DNA of 64,000 nt from Arthrobacter sp. CAN_C5 (GCF_017875735.1 NZ_JAGGMZ010000001.1:3286001-3350000); one strand, 5' to 3'. Positions 9,099 to 19,001 are shown, counted from the stretch's first letter. The notes: generated from the letters alone by a model not told the origin. Translations and numbers: made by a program.

Positions 9099-10367
9099 AT
9101 GTTGACTCCAGAAATCACGAGACGGATTACCGACGCCGTCGACGCCGCCTTCGCTAGCCAGCTCGAGTTCACCGCCGAGCTGGTGCGGCACCCGTCGCTG
9201 CGGGCCGAGGAGGCCAGCGCGCAGGACCTGATGTTCGCGCAGATGGAATCCCGAGGGCTCTCGATGGACCGGTGGCAGCTGGACGAGGAAACCCTGTCCG
9301 CTCATGTGGGCTACGGGCCGACGACCGTCGCGTTCGAGGACCTCACCAACGTGGTCGGCACGTATACGCCTGCTGCACCCGCCACGGGGCGGTCGCTGAT
9401 CCTCAACGGGCACATCGACGTCGTTCCCACCGGGCCGGAAGACACCTGGTCGCGGAGTCCGTGGGACGCCGAGATCAAGGACGGCTGGATGTATGGGCGG
9501 GGGTCCGGCGACATGAAGGCCGGACTGGCCGCGAACCTGTTCGCGTTCGATGCGCTACGGGCCGCCGGGCTGGCTCCGGCGGCGGTCATCCACATGCAAT
9601 CTGTTGTGGAGGAAGAGTGCACAGGCAACGGCTCACTGGCTGCCCTGCAGCGTGGTTACACGGCGGAGGCCGTGATCATCCCCGAGCCGGAAGAGAACAT
9701 GCTGGTGCGAGCCAACGTGGGAGTGATCTGGTTCAAGGTACGCGTCTCCGGGAAGCCGACCCATGTGCGGGAGATGGCGACCGGGTTCAACGCGATCGAC
9801 GCCGCCTACACAGTGATGGGCGATCTGCGGGAACTGCAGGACAAGTGGAATGCCGACAAGGGCAGCCACCGGTACTTCGAGGACCTGGATCATCCGATCA
9901 ACTTCAACATCGGGATGATTTCCGGCGGCGACTGGCCGTCGAGCGTGCCGTCCTGGTGTGAGTTCGATGTGCGGGCGGCGCTGTATCCGGGGGTAACGGC
10001 GGCTGATGCGTGGGCCCAGATCGAGAACTGCCTGCAGGATTCCACGTCCGGCGCTGAGGTGTCAGCGGTGCGGAGCGGCTTCTTCTCGGAGGGCTATGTT
10101 CTGGAGGAGGGGTCCGACGCCGAGGGTGTCCTCGCGTCGTCGCATCAGGAGGTGTTCGGGTCGGCCCTGGAGTCGTTCACGACGCCGGGCTACCTGGATG
10201 GTCGGGTGTTCACCCTGTACGGCGGGATTCCGGCGTTGGTGTACGGGCCGGTGTCGGAGGCAATCCACGGCTTCGATGAGCGGGTGCACGTCGAGTCGGT
10301 CCGGAAGGTCACGAAGACGATCGCACTGTTTATTGCCGAGTGGTGCGGGGTGACTGAGACCCCGTAG
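9099..10367 (+). CDS. ArgE/DapE-family M20 deacylase
   Basis: A 422-residue zinc-dependent M20 peptidase/deacylase. Metal-site motifs are visible: GHIDVVP (His and Asp), GRGSGDMKAG, the catalytic EEECTGNG, and a C-terminal HGFDE. It fits the ArgE/DapE family acting on N-acyl amino acids. ATG at 9099 follows the transporter stop by two bases, so the two formed an operon: probably uptake of an acylated amino acid or peptide followed by hydrolysis. With the transporter beheaded, expression may now depend on new upstream sequence. Confidence 0.88.
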   Translation: MLTPEITRRITDAVDAAFASQLEFTAELVRHPSLRAEEASAQDLMFAQMESRGLSMDRWQLDEETLSAHVGYGPTTVAFEDLTNVVGTYTPAAPATGRSLILNGHIDVVPTGPEDTWSRSPWDAEIKDGWMYGRGSGDMKAGLAANLFAFDALRAAGLAPAAVIHMQSVVEEECTGNGSLAALQRGYTAEAVIIPEPEENMLVRANVGVIWFKVRVSGKPTHVREMATGFNAIDAAYTVMGDLRELQDKWNADKGSHRYFEDLDHPINFNIGMISGGDWPSSVPSWCEFDVRAALYPGVTAADAWAQIENCLQDSTSGAEVSAVRSGFFSEGYVLEEGSDAEGVLASSHQEVFGSALESFTTPGYLDGRVFTLYGGIPALVYGPVSEAIHGFDERVHVESVRKVTKTIALFIAEWCGVTETP

Positions 10368-10477
10368 GTCTCTGGGTGCAAAGCATGAATACAGGGGGTT
10401 TTCCTGCTGGTTATTCAGCATTTCTGTCCGGCTCGGGCGCATCCGGAGCGCACATGTCCGAGGGCAGGTCCGGTGCG

Positions 10478-10521
10478 CCCAGATCTGGACGGAGTAGTCC
10501 GGCCGAAAGGTGTCGCGCCGA
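10478..10521. repeat. Imperfect direct repeat, copy A
   Basis: 44 bp beginning CCCAGATCTGGACGGAGT match 16709-16752 at 37 of 44 positions in the same orientation. This copy lies 110 bp beyond the deacylase gene and the other overlaps the 3' end of the tyrosine recombinase remnant, so together they bracket the SIR2-helicase region. They could be old attachment sites or ends of a decayed insertion sequence; the longest exact run is only 10 bp. Confidence 0.45.
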
Positions 10522-10600
10522 GGCCCTTTATTTGGTCGTCCATGCCCCCGGCGCGTTCTTGGTCCCCCACATCCCAAGGACAGTCACAACATCAGCAAAG

Positions 10601-10766
10601 TTAACGGTGCTCCAGCTCAACTGCTGCCGGCCGTGTGGCGGGATCCCGCACTGTGACGTCGTAGGTCACGTCCCGCAAGGCCGCTGCTTCTACATCCCAC
10701 ACCTGCAGGGCGAAGGATCCGTCCGTCCTTGGTACGCCCCAGAGGAAGTACGAATCGCCCTGGGTT
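10601..10766 (-). pseudogene. 3' remnant of an unidentified gene
   Basis: About 55 codons open on the minus strand end in a TAA at 10601-10603 and read like genuine protein (GDSYFLWGVPRTDGSFALQV, then VRDPATRPAAVELEHR). No start codon or family is evident, and the frame is closed at 10767. It is probably the tail of a gene cut by the neighbouring IS3 copy. The remainder of 10368-10847 shows only the repeat copy A and no convincing gene. Confidence 0.35.
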
Positions 10767-10847
10767 TAATGGAGGCTCGCGATATGTGATTCCTACCAAC
10801 CAGTTGTGGTCGGTCTGGTCAGCATAAAACGCCGGCTCGAGCTGAAG

Positions 10848-12063
10848 CTAGCGGGACATCGCCGAGGTGCCCGTGAAGGCGCTGCGTATTGTGCCAGTGA
10901 ACCCATCCAAGGGTCGCTTGCTCGAGGTCCTCGACGGTTTTCCAAGGCCCGGGCGGGCTGGACCACGGACGAGTTCGGTCTTGCAATAGCCGCTCGCTGT
11001 CTCGGCCAGCGCGTTGTCGTAGCTATCGCCGAGGGTCCCGATCGAGGGGGTCGCGCCTATCTCTGCGAGGCGTTCGCCGTAACGGATTGAGGTGAATTGG
11101 CTGCCCGCATCGCTGCGACGGCGCAGATCCGCCTGATGACGGCCACGGCTCAACCTCGCCATTTCGATCGCGTCGAGGACCATCTCGGTGCGCATATGAA
11201 GCGCGCACCGCCAACCGACGATCGTCCGCGAGTACGCGTCGATCATGAAGCAGACGTAGGTGACCCTGCCCACGTCGGAACGAAGGTGAGGTCCGTCAGA
11301 CAGAGCCGGCTCGGTGCCGTCGCGGTGAACTGTCGGTTCACGAGGTCCGGGTGCCTCGCCGCAGCCGGATCGGGCTTGGTCGTCCTGACCGGCTTCGTCC
11401 TCGTTGCTCCTTCGATGCCGGCTGCCCGCATCAGCCAGCCCGTCTGATCCCGACCGATAGCTATTCCGGCACGACGGGCGGCTTTCCAGAGCTTGCGGAC
11501 ACCGTAGACGCGGTAATTGGCCTCCCACAGGGCCACCAGTTCTGGTGTGACGGTGGCGTCGCTGATAGCACGTGCGTACGGGGTGCGGTTCTTCGCCGCG
11601 TAATAGGTGATTGGGGCCACTTGCAAGGGGGTATAGATGGCTCGACTCCACGCATTCGGCCATCGACGATGTCGTGTCTGTTCGCGTCGATAAACGCAAC
11701 TATCTCTGGTTTTGACGGTCGAACTCCGCCCGAAGAAGATCGCGGCCCGTTTTAGGATCTCGTTCGCCCGGCGCGGCTCCCGGTTCTCCTGCTCGAGCTC
11801 ATGCATCCGCCGGGCTTCGGCGGTGCTCACGCCGCCAGCGTGACCGTCATAGACGTCAGTCTGCCGAATTCACGCCCGGACTGATTCTGTTCCGTACCCG
11901 AGCTGTGATGCGACGCGGTCCACTGTCCCGTGCACGGTTCCGAGCCCTCCTCGCAAGGTCTGTACCATCCGCACCGCGGCCGCTTTCTCTTCCGGTGAGT
12001 ACCTGCGTGCCGTTGACTTCCAAGACCCCTAACTCGTTGCCATGACTCTATTCTCGTTTCCAA
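10848..12063 (-). mobile_element. Decayed IS3-family element
   Basis: Reading down the minus strand: an OrfA tail in two frames (12063 to about 11740, ending RRMHELEQENRE...RRANEILKRAA), then OrfB pieces. The frame of 11830-11243 gives the HTH_21-like part (VYGVRKLWKAARRAGI) and the first catalytic region (RLCLTDLTFVPTW). The frame of about 11280-10848 gives VCFMIDAYSRTIVGWR, SDAGSQFTSI and GDSYDNALAET with the last catalytic Glu. At least two frameshifts separate these, so no active transposase is made. Clean terminal repeats were not found. Confidence 0.75.
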
Positions 12064-12188
12064 GATCAGGACCCTCCAACGAACCCAGGGCGCTTCAACG
12101 TGCCTGACTCGTCCCGGATGGCTTTAGCCAAGGTTCTGGCCGTAATCCCGCCCGGGGAGGCGCCCCCGCGCTCAGTTGTCTCTACAGT

Positions 12189-15100
12189 TCAGGGGAGGTC
12201 GTCCTCAACGTTGAGAATCAGAGTCGGATCGGATGGGGCGTCCCGGAGTGGCGGGATCGCGCCCTTAAACGGGGGCGGCGCTTGCGTGGTATCCATTACT
12301 GAAACCAGACTCTCGCCGTCGATTGCGCTAACTCGAATTGTCGCGATCCTCCGCACTACTTCCTCGCCTTCGAGAGCCTCTCCCCGCGCTTGGCGAAGCC
12401 GCGCAATTATCTCCAATAATGCTTCTGGAGCAACAAATCTTGCGACCATTTCGAGATCTGCAGCCGCTTGGTAGAAGGTTGGGCGGAGACGAGTGCGTAA
12501 GACGACGATAGCGTCAGTCCTCGACACGGACTCTACTTCCTCAGCGCCGAGCTCGTTCTGCGGAAACAAAAATCGTAGATGCTCCACGCCAGACGACCAG
12601 TCAAGTCCGGTAAAGCCCGGTACCTCAGCCGATTCGGTCGTTTTCATTCCGAGCCCAGCAGCCATCTGCCTGAACAGATCGACGTACTGCTCCAATCCTG
12701 CTTTCTCGAGGTCGTCACTGAGTTCATCGAAAGTGATGCCATCTAGGCCGGGGACGAACTCTGTCGACCATTCCTGAGAAACGCGATGCCGGGATCGATC
12801 CTGCTCTCGCTGGCGATTCTCAAGCTGCGATCTGGCAGCTTCTCTGTCCCGCTCACTTATACCCTCGTGATTAGCGAGGGGACCCATATCCAGAACTGCC
12901 GACCACCCTCCAGCTTCTGGTGGAAGATCCCATAGCCGCGCTAACCGGTTCCGATGAAGGCATTCTATTCTCATTTTAGCAATTGGTGCTAGCCAAGCCG
13001 GTAGTCCCACTTCCGTCTGAAGAGCGAGCATACGCATGCGGTTTGATAGATCGATCTTCTCGCCAAATGATATGTCGACCGCGCCACGGATCACTCCCGC
13101 AATTTGCTCGCACAATTGTTCCACGTCGCTGTAGTGGAGTTTGAGTTCAACCGACTTTTGGCGCGGTTGTTGCTCGTCTGATCGGATCGCTGATGAGAAT
13201 CGAGCTTGAATCTCCGCGAAGGGTATACCCCGGCTCCACTCGAAGGCCACGATAGCCCGAAGAAGCGCTGTGGCATCCCGATCTTCGATTGCCTCAGTAT
13301 CCGCGTCCAGTAGCTTTTTTAGCTCTTCGGATACGACAAGTTGCCCATCGGCAACGAGCTGCGAAGGAAGGGCGTAGCGTTCGCCGAAGTACCGTGCGCA
13401 GTCCTGGCGCCGAGTGAGGTTCCCGTCCACGTACGCGAGAGCATATGTAAGGATTGCTTCTTTGAGCGAGGGATAATGGAATCGCGGCACACTTGGTAGC
13501 CCAACCCATGCCGTAACACCTTCAATTTCGCTGCTCCGACAGGCATTGAATAAAATGTCGATTGCTCCAGCGCCGCGAAGCGCAAGCCTAGCGAGACGTT
13601 CGAGAATGTCCGCGCTGCCGAGGCTCAGAGCCGATCTGCTTAGGGCGAGGCCAAGAATTGATGGACGTATCTTACCCTTTTCCTCGCTTAGAAGGGAGAG
13701 TCCGTCAAGCCTGGCCACGACTTCCGAAGCACTTGGCAGGTCTTCGTCCCCCTCATGATGCGCCAGGAGAGCGCCGATTACAGACTCGACCCTCGCTTCG
13801 AGAGCGATCGCGCGACGACTGGATCCATCGGCAGCTAAAACGTGGAGTGCAAGCACCGCAATATCGTCGAGGGAGCGAATCTGGCCGACGACGTGAGGAG
13901 TTCGCGCATCGACGGTAACGTATCGCTCGTAAACCCCGGCGAGCGTGGAAAGTTCAGACTTGCCGGTGGCAGTTAAGCCAGTGACGCTGTCGAGATCATT
14001 CGGACTGGGGACGATAATGTAGAACTCCCCGCGGTCGCGCGCTGCGAGCCCACGCCGCCCAGCGCGTCCGGCCTTATTGTCCAGCTGTGCGGGCGTTGCA
14101 AGACGAAGCTGTCGGTCACTTCCGAAGCTTGAGAGGCTGGTCGCGATCACTGCGTCAGCCGGCAAGTTGACGCCCATCGCTATAGTGTCTGTTGCAACTA
14201 ACACCCGAAGTAGGCCATCAGGGCGTCGGAATTCATCTTCAAGTTGTCGCCGAAACCGTGGTGCGAGACGAGCGCTATGAAAGGCTACGCCATGCCGTAA
14301 TCCACGGAGCACTTGTTCCCACAGTGGAAGATCGGAGAACTTGAGATCGGCAAACTTTGCGGCAGCCGCTTGAGGCTCATAACCTGCGGTGGCGAACCGG
14401 CCCTGCAGCCAGGGGTTCCCCTTACGGATCGGTTCACTCAGCTGTGCTTCCAGCATCTTCTGGATGGCAAACGCGAGGTCCTGAGCCGCAGTTCGTCCGG
14501 GGACAAAGACGATTATGCGTCGGCTTGGGTCTGTTTCGAGTAGCTCACCAACCAACGCCACCGCAAGTGGCGCTGTCCGCAGCTGGTTGACTTGGATCTT
14601 CGTAGGGTCAAGCTTGTCTAAGCGCTTGGACAGGTCATGACGCTCTTCGATGAATTCAGGGCGGCGGTTGGCATCAACCTTGCCAAGGGCCATCAGATGC
14701 GCATCACGCTGAATCCGCCAGGTTGTTTCGTTGACTACGAAGGTGTCGAGGGGCACAGGCCGGTCGACGGTTTGAATGAAGCCTGAGTTATGTACGCCGA
14801 GCCAGCTACGCAGCACATCGGTCGATTCAGCGCCGAGTGTTGCCGATAAGCCCAGAATTGCCGGTCGAATCTCCGATGGGATGAGTCGGATCATGGTAAG
14901 GAGTCGCTCTAACTTCACCGCGCGGTCCCTGTCCTCAACCAAGGTTTGAAGTTCGTCCACCACCACAAGCTCCGCATTCGACAACGTGGTGCCACCCGCG
15001 ACCATATATCCAGCCAGTTTCTCGTAAATCGCCAGAGCCACCTCGAAACGTCCCTTGGCAACGAGTGAATCATTCTCCGGGTAGTCTCTCGACGCACCAA

Positions 15101-16403
15101 ATACTCGAATATGTCGATCTTCAAGAGTCCAGGCATTTACCCACTTATCCCACTCACGAAGCTCCTGCGAAACGAGTGCCTTGGTGGGCACGACCATGAC
15201 GGTGGACGACCGACGAGACACAGCGCCATTCATGAGTACCCGCGCAAGGGTGGTCTTCCCCGTACCCGTCACAGCGGCGGCCAATACACTCGATCTGCCT
15301 CGAAGCTCGGTGGCGCCGTCGCCCAACATCGAATGCTGAAAAGGGTCAAGTTCTGACAATTCACCGAGCTGGTTGCGAGCCTCATTTACGACTATTGGCG
15401 GTAATCCAACGAATGCTGCCAATGGACCGGGTTGAGTGTCCGGCAAAACGACGTTGGGTAGCCGCCCGTCAGTGATCCCCTCACCCGACGACCCTTTCAT
15501 TCCCAAGCCAAGGCTATCTGGAGGAGTGGGAACCAGTGGAGGATCTGACAGACCTAGTAGGTCGTTGATCTTATTCGGTAGATCTCCATGCTCCTTGCCG
15601 TATGAAATATAAGCAACTTTGCCATCGAGCGTGTTAGCAGGTAAGTCCCGTTCACGGACTAGTACATAGATACGGCGAACTGTGTCTCCAAAGTTACTGC
15701 TAAACCATTTTAAGAAGCCAGTGAAGTTTGGGTCAGAGAGCCCTGCTCCATAACCAATCATTATCAAAGTGTGGGTCGTCGCGAGTGGTTGCAGGACTTG
15801 CGAGATCGGCTTAGCTAGTCTGAGCCTCTCATAATCAGATGCCGACAAGACTACAGATTCTGGGTTTTCGAAATATCCGTGAAGATGAAATACGCTAGAC
15901 GCTTTTCGATCGTGGTAGTCCGCTATTCGCGCGGACTCGACCCAAGAAAACGGGGGCCGGTCAGACAACTGTTCGATCAAGTTGTCATAGTTGGTGGTGA
16001 GAACTGGCACCTCTGAGCGGAACACACGCTCAAACGCATAATTATTAACCTTCAGTGTGCCCACGGTGTCGCGCAGGAAAGAGCGGTATTCGCCCGATTC
16101 ACCCGATTCGTCGAGCCGGTCGAAGCACATCTGCACCCACTGAGCTGCGATGATGAGCGTCATTGCATCAGTGGTGCCTTCTACTTGGGACTTGTAGAGT
16201 TCTGCCTGCGCTTTCCACTCCTCCCGAATCGATCCTAGGTACTCAAACCCTGCGATGAGCAATGATGCCCACGTCGCAAACTTCTGGTTGTCGGAAATTG
16301 CCGCGCTGATTCCCGTTCCGCAGACGAGGGCAACCTTGCCCTCGGCGGCTCGCGTACGTATATCTTCAATCCAGCGATCGGGTGCGGTCATGTACTGAAC
16401 CAT
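12189..16403 (-). CDS. SIR2-like domain fused to Ski2-like superfamily 2 helicase
   Basis: A 1404-residue intact fusion. Residues about 20-290 form a SIR2-like NAD-binding domain: CGTG at 28-31, TTNYDN at 136-141 and HLHGY at 173-177 (Asn and His positions expected for NADase activity), then GYGAGLSDPNF. After a linker comes a Ski2-like helicase: GTGKTT near 380, VDELQ near 483, SAT near 520 and NKAGRAGRRG near 782. The last ~500 residues are helical and unassigned. SIR2 NADases joined to nucleic-acid sensors are effectors of several anti-phage systems, so the likely design is DNA or RNA sensing by the helicase followed by NAD depletion. Base composition is clearly less GC-rich than the flanks. 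No partner gene is adjacent. ATG at 16391 is an alternative start. Confidence 0.85.
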   Translation of the reverse strand: MVQYMTAPDRWIEDIRTRAAEGKVALVCGTGISAAISDNQKFATWASLLIAGFEYLGSIREEWKAQAELYKSQVEGTTDAMTLIIAAQWVQMCFDRLDESGESGEYRSFLRDTVGTLKVNNYAFERVFRSEVPVLTTNYDNLIEQLSDRPPFSWVESARIADYHDRKASSVFHLHGYFENPESVVLSASDYERLRLAKPISQVLQPLATTHTLIMIGYGAGLSDPNFTGFLKWFSSNFGDTVRRIYVLVRERDLPANTLDGKVAYISYGKEHGDLPNKINDLLGLSDPPLVPTPPDSLGLGMKGSSGEGITDGRLPNVVLPDTQPGPLAAFVGLPPIVVNEARNQLGELSELDPFQHSMLGDGATELRGRSSVLAAAVTGTGKTTLARVLMNGAVSRRSSTVMVVPTKALVSQELREWDKWVNAWTLEDRHIRVFGASRDYPENDSLVAKGRFEVALAIYEKLAGYMVAGGTTLSNAELVVVDELQTLVEDRDRAVKLERLLTMIRLIPSEIRPAILGLSATLGAESTDVLRSWLGVHNSGFIQTVDRPVPLDTFVVNETTWRIQRDAHLMALGKVDANRRPEFIEERHDLSKRLDKLDPTKIQVNQLRTAPLAVALVGELLETDPSRRIIVFVPGRTAAQDLAFAIQKMLEAQLSEPIRKGNPWLQGRFATAGYEPQAAAAKFADLKFSDLPLWEQVLRGLRHGVAFHSARLAPRFRRQLEDEFRRPDGLLRVLVATDTIAMGVNLPADAVIATSLSSFGSDRQLRLATPAQLDNKAGRAGRRGLAARDRGEFYIIVPSPNDLDSVTGLTATGKSELSTLAGVYERYVTVDARTPHVVGQIRSLDDIAVLALHVLAADGSSRRAIALEARVESVIGALLAHHEGDEDLPSASEVVARLDGLSLLSEEKGKIRPSILGLALSRSALSLGSADILERLARLALRGAGAIDILFNACRSSEIEGVTAWVGLPSVPRFHYPSLKEAILTYALAYVDGNLTRRQDCARYFGERYALPSQLVADGQLVVSEELKKLLDADTEAIEDRDATALLRAIVAFEWSRGIPFAEIQARFSSAIRSDEQQPRQKSVELKLHYSDVEQLCEQIAGVIRGAVDISFGEKIDLSNRMRMLALQTEVGLPAWLAPIAKMRIECLHRNRLARLWDLPPEAGGWSAVLDMGPLANHEGISERDREAARSQLENRQREQDRSRHRVSQEWSTEFVPGLDGITFDELSDDLEKAGLEQYVDLFRQMAAGLGMKTTESAEVPGFTGLDWSSGVEHLRFLFPQNELGAEEVESVSRTDAIVVLRTRLRPTFYQAAADLEMVARFVAPEALLEIIARLRQARGEALEGEEVVRRIATIRVSAIDGESLVSVMDTTQAPPPFKGAIPPLRDAPSDPTLILNVEDDLP

Positions 16404-16604
16404 AGCGGCGATGGTTAGCTGAAGGTATAGTTTTGGTCCGATTTTCTGGTTTCAGGTGCTCCGGGCATAGTACGCACCAGATACGGTGAATGTCCTTCCC
16501 GCCTCAGGACGTCTACTTCACCTCCAGACTAGGATGTTAGTTCTCGGTCGCGGTTCACCCCTACCCTGTTCCCGATAACCGGCTCTTCTTACTTCAGGCT
16601 GCTC

Positions 16605-16700
16605 GTCGTTTCAGGGCCCGACCGAGGCGGCGGAACTCGGTCAGGGCGGTTGGGACGTCTGCGATGACCGGGTTAATGACTGAAGGCGACTTCTGAAAAC
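16605..16700 (-). mobile_element. Possible ISL3-family transposase scrap
   Basis: Within the otherwise gene-less 16404-16743, the minus strand reads NPVIADVPTALTEFRRLGRA then LKRRAA and a stop. This resembles the LxxLGRxLxRR segment that precedes the conserved C-terminal block of ISL3-family transposases. Only about 30 codons remain. The rest of the gap holds nothing I can name. Confidence 0.35.
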
Positions 16701-16708
16701 GACAGCGT

Positions 16709-16752
16709 CCCAGATTTGGACGGAGTGGCCCGGCAGACAGGTGTCACGCCAA
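16709..16752. repeat. Imperfect direct repeat, copy B
   Basis: This matches 10478-10521 at 37 of 44 positions, same orientation. It covers the stop codon of the recombinase remnant (TGA at 16744-16746 on the minus strand). A position at the end of an integrase gene is compatible with an attachment site, but the divergence between copies argues that any recombination was long ago. Confidence 0.45.
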
Positions 16753-17427
16753 CTTCGCCTGAGCACCTACAAGTTCATCAATTCTGGCCATCAGCGGTTC
16801 GAGTCCTGCGGGGGCCAGATGTCCGTGCTCGTTTAATGTAGTCGAAGGCATGGAGTGACCCAAGGCCCGGCTGACCGACAGGATGTCGGCGCCTGCCTCG
16901 GAGAGCGCGATGGCAGCGAAAGTGTGTCGGAGCCCATGAACGTTCATGCGTGCGATTCGTTCGGATCGACCGTCATTCGCTCTGATTACGTCGAGGGTAA
17001 GGACATCGGACACATACCTCTTTCCGACCGGATGGCCGGACTTGCGGGGGCTTTCGAACAGAGGAGCTGATTCGGGACGTCCGTCGGAATGTTCAAGCAG
17101 CCAAGGCAGCATAACCTCAGGCACCGGGAGTCGTCGCCAACTGGCCCGGTCTTGGTAGTATCCGTGCCGGACCCCGAATTCCTTACCCAGAGCCTGTCGT
17201 CAATCAGAAGTCCGACAAGCAGTGAGCGGGCTTTCCGGAACCCACCCCCATAAGGCTCAGCACTCCTAGCAGAGCTTTGTCAGCAATCTTCGGGGTGGCA
17301 TCAATTACTGGCATGAGCTCTTCGGAGGACCAATAGGGTCGCTCTACTGGTTGGGTCCCCGGGTAGGAGTCCGGTGACTGTGTGAGTTTCGCATCCGATA
17401 ATGGATGCAGGAGGAAATTCACAGATT

Positions 17428-17706
17428 ATGGCACGTAGACATACCCCGGATCAGGTCATCGCGAAAGTGCGTCAGGGCCAGAAGATGCTCAACGACGGAC
17501 GACCGATGATCGAGGTCATCAAAGAGTTACAGGTGACCGAGGCGACCTGGTATCGGTGGCTGCAGCAGTACGGGTCCGAGAAGAACGCCACCCAGGCCAA
17601 GGCCGTCAAGGACCTCGAGAAGGAGAACGCGCGACTGAAGAAGCTGTTAGCTGATCAGGTCCTGGCCAATGACATTTTGAATGAGGTGGCGCGGGGAAAA
17701 TTCTGA
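17428..17706 (+). CDS. IS3-family transposase OrfA
   Basis: About 92 residues: an N-terminal helix-turn-helix (HTPDQVIAKVRQGQ ... TWYRWLQQYG) and a leucine-zipper tail (KDLEKENARLKKLLADQVL), standard for IS3 OrfA. The A-rich GGGGAAAATTCTGA at its end is a plausible -1 slippage site giving an OrfAB fusion. Ribosome site GGAGGA lies 11-16 bases before ATG 17428; ATG at 17401 is in frame but precedes that site. Confidence 0.85.
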   Translation: MARRHTPDQVIAKVRQGQKMLNDGRPMIEVIKELQVTEATWYRWLQQYGSEKNATQAKAVKDLEKENARLKKLLADQVLANDILNEVARGKF

Positions 17707-17735
17707 GCCCCGAACCACGTCACCGCGCCGTTCGT

Positions 17736-18575
17736 ATGGCGCAGGAGAAGTTCGGGGCGTCCGAGAGGTTCGCCTGCAAGGTGTTGGGGCAGAACTGGTC
17801 AGCGCTGCGCAAAGGCCGACCCGTGGTCAGCTTTGAAGAGGCACAGTTGCGCTCTGATCTGCGCGCTGTTGCCGGCAACTATCCGGCGTGGGGGTGGCGC
17901 AAGGCGCGCTGGCGCCTGCTCGAGCAACCGCAGTGGGACGGCGTGGCGCTGAACAAGAAGCGTGTGCGCCGGCTGTGGCGGGCCGAAGGACTCACGTGCA
18001 AGCCCAAGGCGCGCAAGAAGCGCCGCACCGGTCCCGGCGCCGGCGAGCACAAGCGCCTGCGGGCCGAGTACCCGATGCATGTGGTCAGCTTCGATTTCCA
18101 ATCCGATGTGACTTCGTGCGGTCGGCATATCCGGTTCTTCAACGTGATCGATGAATACACCCGTACCGCCCTGGCTATCATCCCGAGACGGTCCTTCACC
18201 TCCAACGATGTGGTCGCGGCACTGGAGGACATCATCGCCGAAACCGGCATCGTGCCGACCTATGTGCGCTCGGACAATGGTCCGGAGTTCACCGCGGCCG
18301 CGCTGATCGATTGGTGTGCCACTGCCGGGGTGGAGACCGCGTTCATCGATCCGGGATCGCCCTGGCAGAACGGGTTCGCCGAATCATTCAACGCCCAATT
18401 CAGGAGGGAACAACTCGCCGGAGAAATCATGGACACGATGGCCGAGGCGAAATACTTGGCCGACGAATGGAAAGAGATCTACAATAATGAACGGCCCCAC
18501 GGATCCCTCGACGGACTGACACCGTCAAGACACTGGGAACGCTGGACCGCAGAGAACCAATTAGCTATCGCATAG
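17736..18575 (+). CDS. IS3-family transposase OrfB (DDE integrase)
   Basis: The rve-type catalytic core carries Asp in VVSFDFQSDVT, Asp in YVRSDNGPEFT and Glu in NGFAESFNAQ, the DDE triad. The frame is open upstream of ATG 17736 (SPEPRHRAVRMAQEKFG), where IS3 OrfB domains normally begin, so the working protein is probably the -1 frameshift product with OrfA. It appears intact. Confidence 0.9.
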   Translation: MAQEKFGASERFACKVLGQNWSALRKGRPVVSFEEAQLRSDLRAVAGNYPAWGWRKARWRLLEQPQWDGVALNKKRVRRLWRAEGLTCKPKARKKRRTGPGAGEHKRLRAEYPMHVVSFDFQSDVTSCGRHIRFFNVIDEYTRTALAIIPRRSFTSNDVVAALEDIIAETGIVPTYVRSDNGPEFTAAALIDWCATAGVETAFIDPGSPWQNGFAESFNAQFRREQLAGEIMDTMAEAKYLADEWKEIYNNERPHGSLDGLTPSRHWERWTAENQLAIA

Positions 18576-19001
18576 CCGCTGGACTGCTAACGGGGGCCCA
18601 ACCACTACGTGGCCAAGAGAAACGACGATCCCTTCGGTAAGATCGGCGTCAATGAGCCTGTCTTGGACACCTCGTTTGAAAGCACCGCGGAAGATTTCGA
18701 CCTGTTTTTTCCTTGACAAGGCAGCTAAGCCACGGCGGCGCGACCAAATCTCGATCTCCGTAGTATCAAGGGTCGACACCACGCGGTCACCGAACGCGTC
18801 ACGGACAGAGCGGGCGTGGTGACGGTCAGTGCTGATCGTGTTAGGAGAGCTGCCAGGGTCTGCCTTCGCAGCCAGCTGGCGGCCCAAAAGGGTGCCAACG
18901 GTAATCGAGTTTAAACGCACGGCGTGGGCCATGGGCAGGCCAATTTGATTAGCGTCATCCTGGTACGCCTGGGCCTTCTGATGTTCTCTGTACGACTGCT
19001 T

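Larger units (their letters stand above)
17348..18604 (+). mobile_element. Complete IS3-family element, 4-bp target duplication
   Basis: 1257 bp. The left end TGGTTGGGTCCCCGGGTAG and the right end (read inward) TGGTTGGGCCCCCGTTAGC are related terminal inverted repeats. CTAC at 17344-17347 and again at 18605-18608 is the target duplication, inside the recombinase gene. It contains orfA and orfB in the usual -1 relation. The ends and duplication are exact, so this is a recent insertion. Confidence 0.92.
16744..19001 (-). pseudogene. Tyrosine recombinase gene split by an IS3 element
   Basis: The N-terminal half (19001-18605) encodes a SAM-like core-binding domain (TISTDRHHARSVRDAFGDRV, IEIWSRRRG). 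The C-terminal half (17347-16744) encodes the catalytic domain (NVHGLRHTFAA, LGHSMPSTTLNEHGHLAP). Removing the IS3 copy and one CTAC duplicate joins them in frame (...VVSLGHV-ERPYWSSEELM...). A further frameshift near 17204 follows GVGSGKPAHCLSDF. The residue at the usual catalytic tyrosine position (T/RYGHL) is His (EHGHL), a TAC-to-CAC type change. The gene is therefore dead three ways. It may once have mobilised the SIR2-helicase region. The upstream end abuts a truncated IS21 transposase near 19002. Confidence 0.85.

Noticed and set aside
10376..10789. 137-codon plus-strand frame after the deacylase
   Set aside because: No ribosome site or family features; the opposite strand shows more protein-like sequence.
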